A DNA stretch of 14,302 nucleotides from an uncultured Candidatus Saccharibacteria bacterium (GCA_946478995.1 CAMLDK010000017.1:1-14302); one strand, 5' to 3'. Counted from the first letter of the stretch, positions 1 to 8,746 are shown. The notes: generated by a model not told the origin, from the sequence alone. Made by a program: numbers and translations.

Positions 1-3000
1 AGTTGACTGCGCCGGCGCTAAGGGTGCCGCCGCTTAAGGTGGCGCCGTTGATTGTTCCTGAACATATCAGATTACCGTTGGAACCGTTTATAGTACAACC
101 GGTGGAGCCTGAACCGCCGGCGAAGTTTATCCCGCCTGCCCCGACTGCTCCACCAAAGTTGATGGTGGTGGCGGTAGTATCAAGCAAGTTGAAAGTTGTC
201 TGGTTTGTAGTCAGGTCGCCGCCTTGGACTTGGATATCGCCGGTATTTATAAGATTGCCGCTTGTATCAATGGTAGTTCTAACGACACCACCTGTTTCTA
301 GCTCCAGATCATAATTATCGTTAGTACCGATAGTCAAAGCTTCGCCGAATGAGTTGCCTTCATGAAGAACATCGCCGGTGCCACCGACGCCAGCACAGTT
401 ACCGCTTGTTCTACAAACCGTGGCATTGACAGCGATATCATCGGCATTGACAGTAATCCCGTCTCCTTGACCTATATTAAATGTACGGTCAGCAGTCAAG
501 TTGCCGCCGCCAGTCAGCCCGCTACCGGCTGTTAGGATCCTATCAGCCCTAACAGCATGGGCGGTAGTGGTTGCCTGAGCAATACTGGCTGTTCCAGTAC
601 AAGCTAAATTACCATTCGAGCCATCTATAGTGCATCCTGTTGAGCTTGAGCCGCCGGCAAAGTTTATTCCGCCCGCTCCGACTGCCCCACCAAAGTTGAT
701 GGTGGTGGCTGTAGCATCTAGCAGATTGAAAGTTGTCTGGTTTGTAGTCAGGTCGCCGCCTTGGACTTGGATATCGCCGGCTGTAACAAGCGCGCCATTT
801 GTAGTAAGTTCGGTAGCTCCGGAACGATAAAGAGTAGTATCGCCTCCGATAAGCAGTCCTCCTGATGAACCCTGGACATCCAGCTGAAGCTGACCGGCTG
901 CCCCGATCTGCAATACATCGGTACCGTTTGACTCAACCTGGAATTCGCCGGTTGAGCTGGTGGCTATATTTATCCTGAAGTTAGCGTCAGTCGAAGTGTT
1001 GGCTAGCGTTATGTTTATATCGCGAGCATCGCTTGAAGTTATGGCGTTACCTCCATCATAAGCCGACTGCAAAGTAATGGCACTGCCGCCTCCGGAAGCG
1101 CCAAGTATCCAAGTGGTGCCGTTCCATATGTAGATCTGTCCGTAACCTGCCGGAATAGTTACACTATGCATACTAAAGCTGGCAGAGCCGGTGTTAAGAA
1201 CAAAGACTATTCGGCCGGCGGTAGCAGCTGTTGGGTTAGGCAAACTCAGGGTTTGGCCGGCAGTGGTTTGGGCAATCGCAAATGATGTATCTACGTCAAC
1301 AGTTGTGGCCGCACTACCGATGGAACCACCCGTAGCAAAGTTGCCTAAGACTTGGGCAGTATTAAGCGTAGAACCGTTATTGGTGAACTGGGAACTGGAA
1401 ACAGTTACATTGCCGCCACTTATAGTTCCCGTAGTCGTGATGTTGTCTGCCCCTGTATCAATAGAACCGAAGCCTGATGTAATAGAACCCGAGTTTAATG
1501 CTCCGGTTCCCGTTATTGCGGTTGCTACAGCATCGTTAGTGTCTACCAATGCCGCATCTTTGCCGTCCAGCCTGTTTAGCTCGGTAGCAGATATAGTAGT
1601 TCCGTTGAAAACGATAGTAGAACTGTTGTTGCCGGTAAGAGTAAGAGCGCCTGTGGCATTGCCTATGGAAGAAGCAGAAGAGCCGGAAGCATTGATGTTG
1701 GCTGCGGCGCCAGTAACTGTAAGTCCCGCACTACCTGTCAGAAGGCCTGCGCTGGTGATAGTACCGCCGCTTGTCGTAGATATATTTCCGGTAGTAGTTA
1801 TAGCGTCTCCGGCGGTGGCGGGCTGCAATGTGGTACCGCTTCTGCTCCAGTAGCCTACTGTTCCGGTTGTAGGGCCGGTGATGTTGCCAGAGCAAGCGAA
1901 AGATCCGGTTGAGTTAGTCACCGTACAGCCAGTGGAACCTGAGCCTCCACCGAACAGTATGTCACCGGTTGAAGTAGCGCCGATGCTGACAGTGTTAACT
2001 CCGTTAGCATCAATGGTCAAAGCTCCGGTGCCGGAGATAGCAGTGCCGGAGACGTTAAGGGAGTTGACTGCGCTGGAAGTTAGAGTGCCGCCGGATATGG
2101 TTCCACCGGATAGAGTGCCTCCTGAGATAGTCGCACCGTTCAGCGTAGAACTACACGCGAAAGCTCCGGTTGAGTTAGTCACGGTACAGCCCGTGGAACC
2201 TGAGCCTCCACCGAGAAGTATGTTACCTGTTGAGATACCGCCGATCTGTACTTGTCCGGAGGTCGAACCATCCAAAGTCAGATTCTGGGCAGTGGAGCCG
2301 GCGGCAATTGCTACTGCACTAGAACCGGTTATATTACCTATGGCTAATAAGTTGCCGCTTGCATCTATTCTCTGAGTACCTGCCCCTACTCCGGTATTGA
2401 TGCCGGTGGTGCCGTTTATGGAAGTGCCGGTTATGGTATTAGCTGTAGCTATAGTGCCGAAACCGGAGGCGATAGAGCCGGAGGAAAGTGCTCCGGTTCC
2501 AGTAATAGCGGTATTAACGGCATCGTTTACATCTACCAAGGCGGCATCTTTGCCGTCCAGCCTGTCCAGTTCGGTTGAGCTAATGGTAGATCCGCTGGTA
2601 ACGATACTGTTGGAGCCAACGCTCAAATTGCCGTTCAGAGTTAGGCCGGCGAATGTTGGAGTAGCCGAAGTATTGATATTCTGAATAGTGTTTATTACTC
2701 CGGAAGAAGCCGAAAAGTTGGTGCTGTTGAAGGCAGCTATACCTTTGGTGGAACCGTCGGCCGCTGCATTATCTATGGTTACTGAGCCGCTTGAACCGGA
2801 AGCATTGTTTAATGTTACGGCACCGGTCTGGCTGTTTAATGAAGTCACGCCGCTCAAGCCGCCGGCGCCGCCCTCGCAGTCGTCCCAGATAAGCTGGCCG
2901 GCAGTATCATACTTAAGGCACTGATACTGGTTACCTGCATCAGTAGGCAGAATAAGTATGTAGTCATTAGCGGTCACGCCTGATTGCAAAGTTACCGTAT

Positions 3001-6000
3001 TTACATTTGTGCTGTTAGCGAAGACTATTTCGCCGTTAGTCGAAGAAGATACGCCGACGGTTAGGTTACCCCCCTGAAGCGAATCAGCGCCTACGGCTAT
3101 ACTGCCAAACCCAGATGTAATACTTCCAGCGTTTAACGCTCCTGTGCCGGTTATAGCGGTGTTTACGGCGTCATTTGTGTCTACTAAAGCCGCATCTTTT
3201 CCATCCAGGCGATTGATCTCAGTAGCAGAAAGCGTTGTACCATTTATAACAAATGTAGAGCTGCTGTTACCTGTCAAAGTAAGAGTTCCAGTAGCATTGC
3301 CTATTGAAGTATCTGTCGTACCGGACGCATTGATACTGGCAGATCCGCCGGAAATGTTTAGGCCGGATTGGCCGGTAAGGGCTCCGGCGGCGGTAACTGC
3401 ACCATTAAATGTCTTGTCTCCGCCGAAAGTCTGGGTGCCGGTACTGACAAGACCCGGGTTGCTAGCATCTGCAGTTTGTAAGTAGATAGTGTTGGATGAG
3501 ATTACTGCTCCGTCCGCACTCTTGGTTTGGGAATCGATGGTACCCACAGTATTAACACCGGAGTTATCATTATCTGCCGCGCATGCCCATTGGTTGGAGC
3601 CGTTATATTTCAGTATCTGTCCGCTTGAGCAGTCGATGAAAGAAAGGCCGTTTGAATCTACTTCCAGACCCTTGTTGGCTTGAATAGCCAAAGTTATATC
3701 GTTGGCATTGACTGTCACTCCGTTTCCAGCACCGATATTCAAGGTTATCGCTCCCGGGCCGCCACCTCCGGTAAGTCCAGTTCCGGCAGCTACCGCAGTA
3801 ACTGCGTTCGCAGCTACATTACCGCTAGTAATGACCGTTCCGCCTTGGAGCAAAGTATAAGTTTGATTGCCGGACTGAGAGCCGACCACCAGATCAGCCG
3901 TGTCGCCGTCACCTTCATGCAGGACTAAGTTGCCGGCAAGAGCATTAGTGCCGATAGTGGCAGTGCCGCCCTGGACGTCCAAATCACCTGTCAAAGTCAA
4001 GCCGGCAAATTGAGGGCTGGCTGCGGTGTTTATGTTTTGGATAGTATTGATCACTCCTGAAGCAGCTGAGAAATTAGTAGCGTTGAAGGCAGCTATACCT
4101 TTGGTGGAGCCGTCGGCCGCGGCGTTGTCTATGGTAATGACATTGCCAGCTCCGCTCGCGTTGTTAATAGAGACGCTCGGACCGGTCTGGCCGTCGATGG
4201 AAGTAATGCCGCCACCTCCGCCACCTCCTAGACAATCATCCCAGATCAAAGTACCTGCCCCGTCACTGTCTTTCAGGCACTGGTCAGCCGAACCGACAGT
4301 ATCCGGCAGTGTAAGAGTATAGCTGGCTCCGGTAACTCCGCTTTGCAGTGTAACTGTATTGGAGTTAGTGCCGTTATAAAACGTCAGCGAGCCGTTGTTT
4401 GTGGAATCCAATCCTAAGATCAAGCTGCCGCCCTGGATTTCCAGGTCGTCTTCGAATGTCTTATCTCCGGCAAAAGTCTGGGTGCCGGTACTGACAAGCC
4501 CGGCAAAGGAAGCGTCGGCAGTCTGCAAATATATACTGTTGCCGGATATGACCGCGCCGTCCGCGGATTTGGACTGGCCGTCTAAAGTTCCGATTGCCGT
4601 AACGCCGGATCCTGCCCCGTCGGTGTCGCAAGCCCATTGATTGGAACCGTTATATTTCAGTATCTGTCCGCTTGAGCAGTCGATAAGAGATAATCCGTTC
4701 GCATCTACTTCCAGGCCTTTGTTAGCTTGCAGAGCCAAAGTTATATCGTTGGCATTGACTGTCACTCCGTTTCCAGCACCGATATTCAGAGTCAAAACAC
4801 CGGTAGTACCGCCGCCAGCCAGTCCGGCTCCGGCCGTAACGCCGGTAGTGGCATAACCCGAGACATTACCGCTAGTAATGACCGTTCCGCCCTCGTTAAA
4901 TGTAAAAGTTTGGTCGCCGGCGAGATCGGCAACATCCAGAATTGCATAGAACGCACCGCTTGATTCTCGGATCTTAAGTTCGCTGGCAGAATCATCTAAG
5001 GTAATGTCGAAAGCACCGCTTTGCAGCCAGTCGGCCGTCAGATTAGAAAGAGCTATGGTCGGAGTACCGCCTTCGCTGGAAGAGCTGCCTGATATGCCGC
5101 TGCCGGGAGTTATGGTGGCTACATAGTTGCCGTTGGTATCAGTTCCTAAGTCAATAGTGCCAACGCTGACTACTCCGGATCCGTTAACCTCTAAGAACCC
5201 ATTGGTCAGGCTGGACAGGGTTACCGTACCCGCTACCGTTATGCCGCCCGTACCCTGAAGAAGTCCGGATCCGGCATTCACCCCTACGGCTGTCAATGCC
5301 CCACCGCTGGTAACATCGAAATTATTGAAGTTTATGACGGCGGTAGTACCTTGAAGTGTCTGAGTACCGAGGTTAATGCCGGCTCCGGCAGTAATTTGTG
5401 CGTTGAAAGTCTTAGCCCCGCCCAAGGTCTGAGTTCCGGCGGTTAGGATACCAGCATCGGTAGCGGAAGCAGCGCCTACGGAAAGACTTATCTCATCAGG
5501 GCTGGTGGCGTTAAGATTCCAGGTAATAGAAGCTGAGGTCGACGATGCGGCAGTGTCTATGAAATTAGCGCCGTCGGCATCCATACCGTTAACCAGCACA
5601 TCATCGCCTATTCCGCTGCCGCCCGCATCGACCGCACACACCCATTGGTTAGAGCCGTTGTATTTGAGAATCTCATCTTGGGCGCAGTCTATGAGGCTAA
5701 GGCCGTTTGAATCGACCTCCAGTCCTTTGTTAGCTTGAAGGGCGAGAGTTAGAACATTGGTAGAATTCTGAAGACCATCCCCTGTCAGGTCGGTGAAATT
5801 TTCCGAATTAACAGACAGAATGCCTGCACTTACAGTTCCAGTGGTAGTAATATTATCCGCTCCAGTGTCTATAGAGCCAAAACCGGAGGTAATGCTTCCG
5901 GAGTTCAGGCCGCCTGTACCGGTTATAGCGGTGGTTACGGCATCGTTGGTATCTACCAAGGAGGTGTCCTTGTTATCAAGACGGTTAAGCTCAGTAGAGC

Positions 6001-8746
6001 TGAGGGTGATCCCGCCAAGGACAATAGAGGATGTGTTTGCACCGGTCAAGGTCAGAGTGCCTGTGGAATTGCCTATTGATATATCTCCTGTAGCCGCTCC
6101 ATTGGCAATATTCGTCGTGTTTGCCCCAGTAATATTCAGATTGATCGTCCCGCCGGATATAGAAGTGTTTCCGCCGCTTATCGACGCGCCGCCTGTGTTA
6201 GTTAATAATCCTGAGCCGTTATATGTAGTAGCTCCACTGATTGCCCCTGCGTTAGTGATCCCAGCATTATTATTGTTTATCCCCAAACTTGCTATTATCT
6301 GGCCGTTGAATGTTTTTGTCCCCCCAAAAGCCTGTGCGCCTGCCGTTACTATGCCCGCATCAGTTCCTGTTGCTTCTCCTATCGTCAAAGTTATTTCATC
6401 GGGGTTAACCGCATTAACGTCCCATGTTATAGACGCTTCAGTCGCGGATGCGGCCGAATCCAAGAAATCTGCGTTAGTCAGCGAAACACCGTTAACATAC
6501 ATGTCGTCACCAGAGCCGCTGCTGCCGGCATCTGCCGCACAAACCCACTGGTTAGAGCCATTGTATTTCAGTATATCGCCATTAGCACAATCTATAAGGC
6601 TAAGACCGTTTGAATCGACTTCCAGGCCTTTGTTAGCCTGGATAGCCAGAGTGATGTCATCAGGATTGACGACTATACCATTGCCGGCGCCTATACTGAA
6701 AGTGCGGTCAACAGTAAGATTACCTCCTCCGCTCAGACCGGCGCCTGCTGTCAAGATTCGATCTGCCCTGACGGCGTGGTCGGTTGTTGAAGCCTGTGTA
6801 CCAAGTGTAAGAGTCCCGCTGATAATGCCAGTGCCTGTAATATCAAGATTGCCGCTATTAAGAGTAAGGTTCCCTCCCAAAAGAGTAAGGTTTCTAGTGT
6901 TATCTAATTCAAGAGTAGAGCCATTCTGTAATAGCCATGAGTCAACAATATTTTTAGCGGCGTCAAAGATAGCCAATCGACCGGCATTGCCCGTTCCTGT
7001 AATATCACCTGTGCCTCCGACTCCAGCACAATTGCCCGCTACCGTACAAACATCGTTACCGCCTTGCTGCAGACTACCGGTAAAGTCAGATATCGCCCTG
7101 TCATAAAGAGCTACATTTGCAGACAAAGCTCCATCATTTACCGAACCTGTAGCACCGATAGTGATATTGTCGTCTACTTCTGCATCCTGGATGCTAGGAC
7201 CTAAAAGAGAAACATTAGGCGAAAGACGGGCGTCGTCAATAATGCCGCTAGTTATCTGAGTACCGGCAATAGAGATATCGACTGAAGATGCCCCGGTTAG
7301 ACGTCCTTGGGCATCTACGGTTATAGTTAATGCTTCGGAAGCCGAGCCGTAACTGCCAGGAGTAACACCGGTGTCAGCCAGGTCTATAGTCGTACTTCCA
7401 CCAAGAGCTACACTGCCGCCGCCGGTCAGTCCTGTACCGGCCGTCACGGTCAATGCACCGGAATTTACCAAACGGTTATTAGCTACAGTCCCCGTTGAAA
7501 CGGCAGAACCGTTGAGGTCGGTAAGGCCGGAGCCATTTCCAGCGAAAAATCCGGCAATTGCAGTTCCTGTTATATTCAAGTGTCCGGTTTGCGGAGTACC
7601 TGGCGTTGTAGCTTGAAGTGCCACACACTCTGAACAACTATCTAGTCCTGTTACAGATATATTCGTAGCAGAAGTTATTCGACCTTGAGCATCCACGGTA
7701 AATTGGGCTACTTGGGTTGACGAACCATATGTCCCTGCAGTAACAGCAGTATCATCCAAGCCAATGTTAAGACTTGCCCCAAGAGCTACACTGCCGCCGC
7801 CGGTCAAACCATTCACGGTGTTGATTGAAAGCTCTCCGTTATTGATCAGATACTCGTTGCTGATAGTACCGGAGGATACATTAGATCCGTTTAAACCTGT
7901 TAGGAGTTGTCCGTTTCCCTGAAAACTAGATGCTATAGCGATACCGGAAATGTTTATGTTGCCTGTTTCAACAACACCGGGAGAAGCAAGCTGCAAACTT
8001 AAGCAATCGCCATTTGCACAGCTGCCGCTGCCGCTCGATCCGGGAAGACCCTGGGCGCCTGTATCGCCTTTCTCACCTTTTTCGCCTTTTTGACCGTCAT
8101 TTCCATCTGTCCCATCAGCACCATTGCTGCCGTTGGCTCCAGCCTGGCCCGCAGCTCCATCCTGGCCTTCGTTCAGAAAAACAAATCCCGATCCGTTATA
8201 GTAAGCGATCTGATTGGAACTCTGGTCAAAATACAATTGTCCGGCTACTGGATTCTCCGGAGGTTCGGTAGGCAATAGAACGGCCGAGTTATTGACCCTT
8301 AGCTGGCCGTTTATATCCAGACGGCCGGCAGCAGCCAGATCATTGCTATCCAGTTGGGATAAATCATCCAATGCCGTGCTTGTAGTCTGAAAAGCCGGCG
8401 CTAAAGAATTTTCGTTTGCATAGTAGGCCCGCAACCATGCCGCTAAGGCAAGGATGAGTATCGATGCCAGTCCCAACCAAAGCGCCCTGTATATCCATAC
8501 CCTGGCTTTCTGTTTTGCCAGACTCGGGTCAGCTGCTGTATTTTGTACGGTGGCATGGTTTTCACCGTAAATACTTGCCGGAGGCTGTTTAAGGGTAGTG
8601 GGCTGGTCAAGAGAGGATTCATCCGGATACTCGAGTGGCGATCCCTGCGAATAGTCAGACGCTGCTATATCACCACGCTCATCAAGAGGATGAACGTGTA
8701 CTGCCTGGCCTGCTTTCATCGCCATTTCGGCGAGCTTTTTTTCCAT
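1..8746 (-). CDS. Giant membrane-anchored collagen-like / tail-fibre-like repeat protein (3' end outside window)
   Basis: One minus-strand frame is open from ATG 8746-8744 to the left edge, at least 2915 codons. I confirmed the frame at about a dozen anchors between 8096 and 2 and read no stop. Residues 1-80 are polar and cytoplasmic. Residues about 83-105 form a transmembrane helix preceded by Lys/Arg, so the bulk should lie outside. Residues 194-241 are collagen-like Gly-X-Y triplets. The rest is low-charge, Gly/Thr/Ser/Asn/Ala-rich beta-repeat sequence with phage tail-fibre-type motifs and 14 Cys pairs. No Shine-Dalgarno sequence precedes the ATG; the leader is A-rich. Internal ATGs at codons 8 and 10 are alternative starts. 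A promoter lies at 8808-8836. I infer an exposed fibre or adhesin, possibly for host-cell attachment; enzymatic domains are not seen. The architecture is well supported, the function is not. Confidence 0.9.
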   Translation of the reverse strand, partial: MEKKLAEMAMKAGQAVHVHPLDERGDIAASDYSQGSPLEYPDESSLDQPTTLKQPPASIYGENHATVQNTAADPSLAKQKARVWIYRALWLGLASILILALAAWLRAYYANENSLAPAFQTTSTALDDLSQLDSNDLAAAGRLDINGQLRVNNSAVLLPTEPPENPVAGQLYFDQSSNQIAYYNGSGFVFLNEGQDGAAGQAGANGSNGADGTDGNDGQKGEKGEKGDTGAQGLPGSSGSGSCANGDCLSLQLASPGVVETGNINISGIAIASSFQGNGQLLTGLNGSNVSSGTISNEYLINNGELSINTVNGLTGGGSVALGASLNIGLDDTAVTAGTYGSSTQVAQFTVDAQGRITSATNISVTGLDSCSECVALQATTPGTPQTGHLNITGTAIAGFFAGNGSGLTDLNGSAVSTGTVANNRLVNSGALTVTAGTGLTGGGSVALGGSTTIDLADTGVTPGSYGSASEALTITVDAQGRLTGASSVDISIAGTQITSGIIDDARLSPNVSLLGPSIQDAEVDDNITIGATGSVNDGALSANVALYDRAISDFTGSLQQGGNDVCTVAGNCAGVGGTGDITGTGNAGRLAIFDAAKNIVDSWLLQNGSTLELDNTRNLTLLGGNLTLNSGNLDITGTGIISGTLTLGTQASTTDHAVRADRILTAGAGLSGGGNLTVDRTFSIGAGNGIVVNPDDITLAIQANKGLEVDSNGLSLIDCANGDILKYNGSNQWVCAADAGSSGSGDDMYVNGVSLTNADFLDSAASATEASITWDVNAVNPDEITLTIGEATGTDAGIVTAGAQAFGGTKTFNGQIIASLGINNNNAGITNAGAISGATTYNGSGLLTNTGGASISGGNTSISGGTINLNITGANTTNIANGAATGDISIGNSTGTLTLTGANTSSIVLGGITLSSTELNRLDNKDTSLVDTNDAVTTAITGTGGLNSGSITSGFGSIDTGADNITTTGTVSAGILSVNSENFTDLTGDGLQNSTNVLTLALQANKGLEVDSNGLSLIDCAQDEILKYNGSNQWVCAVDAGGSGIGDDVLVNGMDADGANFIDTAASSTSASITWNLNATSPDEISLSVGAASATDAGILTAGTQTLGGAKTFNAQITAGAGINLGTQTLQGTTAVINFNNFDVTSGGALTAVGVNAGSGLLQGTGGITVAGTVTLSSLTNGFLEVNGSGVVSVGTIDLGTDTNGNYVATITPGSGISGSSSSEGGTPTIALSNLTADWLQSGAFDITLDDSASELKIRESSGAFYAILDVADLAGDQTFTFNEGGTVITSGNVSGYATTGVTAGAGLAGGGTTGVLTLNIGAGNGVTVNANDITLALQANKGLEVDANGLSLIDCSSGQILKYNGSNQWACDTDGAGSGVTAIGTLDGQSKSADGAVISGNSIYLQTADASFAGLVSTGTQTFAGDKTFEDDLEIQGGSLILGLDSTNNGSLTFYNGTNSNTVTLQSGVTGASYTLTLPDTVGSADQCLKDSDGAGTLIWDDCLGGGGGGGITSIDGQTGPSVSINNASGAGNVITIDNAAADGSTKGIAAFNATNFSAASGVINTIQNINTAASPQFAGLTLTGDLDVQGGTATIGTNALAGNLVLHEGDGDTADLVVGSQSGNQTYTLLQGGTVITSGNVAANAVTAVAAGTGLTGGGGPGAITLNIGAGNGVTVNANDITLAIQANKGLEVDSNGLSFIDCSSGQILKYNGSNQWACAADNDNSGVNTVGTIDSQTKSADGAVISSNTIYLQTADASNPGLVSTGTQTFGGDKTFNGAVTAAGALTGQSGLNISGGSASINASGTTDTSIGNATGTLTLTGNSSSTFVINGTTLSATEINRLDGKDAALVDTNDAVNTAITGTGALNAGSITSGFGSIAVGADSLQGGNLTVGVSSSTNGEIVFANSTNVNTVTLQSGVTANDYILILPTDAGNQYQCLKYDTAGQLIWDDCEGGAGGLSGVTSLNSQTGAVTLNNASGSSGSVTIDNAAADGSTKGIAAFNSTNFSASSGVINTIQNINTSATPTFAGLTLNGNLSVGSNSIVTSGSTISSTELDRLDGKDAALVDVNDAVNTAITGTGALSSGSIASGFGTIATANTITGTSINGTTGINTGVGAGTQRIDASGNLLAIGNITGSSAVAIAAGSTAQNLTLDGSTSGQVQIGGISTGNILLGGGSGSTGCTVTNSTGAFACSSTLNGATISGGTLSGGTISGGTLTSSAVNSLNVSGTAISGTGALTIDANGVNTVSIGATSTGDILFGGGSGSTGCTVTNSTGSFACSGNITGPTTGTVGYWSRSGTTLQPATAGDAITTTGNISTTSGGTITSAGLLTGSAGLTVTGAAANINASGSSASSIGNATGALTLTGNNSSTIVFNGTTISATELNRLDGKDAALVDTNDAVATAITGTGALNSGSITSGFGSIDTGADNITTTGTISGGNVTVSSSQFTNNGSTLNTAQVLGNFATGGSIGSAATTVDVDTSFAIAQTTAGQTLSLPNPTAATAGRIVFVLNTGSASFSMHSVTIPAGYGQIYIWNGTTWILGASGGGSAITLQSAYDGGNAITSSDARDINITLANTSTDANFRINIATSSTGEFQVESNGTDVLQIGAAGQLQLDVQGSSGGLLIGGDTTLYRSGATELTTNGALVTAGDIQVQGGDLTTNQTTFNLLDATATTINFGGAVGAGGINFAGGSSSTGCTIDGSNGNLACTGTASIAQATTTAHAVRADRILTAGSGLTGGGNLTADRTFNIGQGDGITVNADDIAVNATVCRTSGNCAGVGGTGDVLHEGNSFGEALTIGTNDNYDLELETGGVVRTTIDTSGNLINTGDIQVQGGDLTTNQTTFNLLDTTATTINFGGAVGAGGINFAGGSGSTGCTINGSNGNLICSGTINGATLSGGTLSAGAVN
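85..790 (-). repeat. Near-identical in-frame duplication, 537 bp apart
   Basis: Copies at about 626-790 and 85-245 encode GDIQVQGGDLTTNQTTFNLL, a TTINFGGAVGAGG segment and a GSTGCTI...C pair. Within them, 189-243 and 726-780 are identical over 55 nt. The 537-bp offset is 179 codons, so recombination between the copies would keep the frame. Confidence 0.85.
1880..2230 (-). repeat. Two copies of the STGCTVTNSTG[AS]FAC module
   Basis: Copies lie at about 2150-2230 and 1880-1960. Each has Gly-rich sequence, then GSTGCTVTNSTG, then FAC, with 10 residues between the cysteines. The downstream copy region carries NGATISGGTLSGG repeats (about 2070-2150), short Ser-Gly-Gly-Thr strands in tandem. Confidence 0.75.
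2650..4420 (-). repeat. Two copies of a long LP...QCLK...WDDC...GIAAFNxTNFS module
   Basis: Copies occupy about 3990-4420 and 2650-3030. Each runs VTLQSGVT, a Leu-Pro strand, QCLK, 12 residues, DDC, then a Gly-rich linker. That is followed by DNAAADGSTKGIAAFN, TNFSA and INTIQNINT, ending FAGLTL. The protein copies are very similar and the DNA of the GSTKGIAAFN part is nearly identical (around 2741-2780 and 4090-4130). Confidence 0.8.
3580..6690 (-). repeat. Four copies of the ANKGLEVDSNGLSLIDC...LKYNGSNQWxC module
   Basis: Copies lie at about 6540-6690, 5635-5765, 4627-4770 and 3580-3722. Each reads QANKGLEVDxNGLSxIDC, 15 residues, then Cys after the conserved YNGSNQW. The first Cys is at residues 720, 1021, 1357 and 1706, so successive copies are 301, 336 and 349 codons apart. 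Each copy is followed by a [ST]-x-G-[TA]-Q-[TA]-[FL]-x-G-x-KTF element. These supermodules of about 0.9-1.05 kb form the core of the protein. Confidence 0.85.
3686..4788 (-). repeat. 56-nt exact direct repeat inside the giant gene
   Basis: Positions 3686-3741 and 4733-4788 are identical. The offset of 1047 bp is 349 codons, in frame. A second identical stretch nearby covers the ILKYNGSN/IDC part of the same module (about 3600-3637 and 4647-4684). Confidence 0.85.
7275..7825 (-). repeat. Two copies of a tail-fibre GLTGGG...TVDAQGRI module
   Basis: Copy 1 lies at about 7652-7825 and copy 2 at about 7275-7446. Each reads GLTGGGSVALG, then a V-T-x-G-[ST]-YGS element, then TVDAQGR[IL]T. I know this order of motifs from phage and bacterial fibre proteins. 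The two copies are about 125 codons apart and diverged at DNA level. Confidence 0.75.
8024..8167 (-). repeat. Collagen-like Gly-X-Y triplet tract
   Basis: Residues 194-241 of the giant protein are 16 uninterrupted Gly-X-Y triplets, including GQKGEKGEKGDTGAQGLPG. This is the collagen triple-helix repeat type, which in bacteria and phages forms a trimeric stalk. It sits between the membrane anchor and the beta-repeat region, where a stalk or trimerisation element would be expected. Confidence 0.9.
8431..8500 (-). other. Transmembrane anchor of the giant protein
   Basis: Residues about 83-105 of the giant protein read as a hydrophobic helix rich in Leu, Ala, Ile and Trp (core ALWLGLASILILALAAWL). 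It is flanked by Lys78, Lys80, Arg82 and Arg87 on the N-terminal side. The positive-inside rule puts the 80 N-terminal residues in the cytoplasm and the repeats outside. I see no signal peptidase site after the helix, so it is probably an uncleaved anchor. Confidence 0.8.

Larger units (their letters stand above)
1425..6010 (-). repeat. Four copies of the TELNRLDGKDAALVDTNDAV module
   Basis: Copies lie at about 5836-6010, 3100-3240, 2450-2590 and 1425-1600. Each contains [ST]-x-E-[LI]-[ND]-RLD-[GN]-KD, then LVDxNDAV, TAITGTG and SGFG[ST]I. Three of the four are preceded by a SIGN-x-TG-x-LTLTG segment. TELNxLDG elements occur in phage tail fibres. The polar segment between beta-type stretches may be helical. 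Confidence 0.8.
370..7040 (-). repeat. Duplicated AHAVRADRILTAG and VC...NCAGVGGTGD modules
   Basis: AHAVRADRILTAG followed by GLxGGGNLTxDRTF occurs at about 475-565 and 6690-6785. A VC, five residues, CAGVGGTGD element occurs at about 370-415 and 7000-7040. At the C-terminal side the two elements are fused in one block; at the N-terminal side they are about 200 nt apart, so modules have been shuffled. Confidence 0.7.

Noticed and set aside
748..936. 62-codon minus-strand frame
   Set aside because: It is in a different frame from the giant gene and fully inside it, with no recognisable features.
5793..7106. 437-codon plus-strand open frame, and similar long plus-strand frames at 1191-1853 and 1878-2375
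   Set aside because: They lie antisense to the giant minus-strand gene. Their Val/Pro/Ala-rich products are what the reverse complement of Gly/Thr/Asn/Ser codons gives, with no domains and no ribosome sites.
1..8000. CRISPR-like direct repeats
   Set aside because: Repeats are long, imperfect, irregularly spaced by hundreds of bases and code for protein modules in one frame; there are no uniform spacers and no cas genes.
1..8746. Prophage tail-fibre locus
   Set aside because: Fibre-like motifs are present, but there are no capsid, tail, terminase or integrase genes in the window, and the protein has its own membrane anchor, which phage fibres lack. Phage ancestry of modules remains possible.
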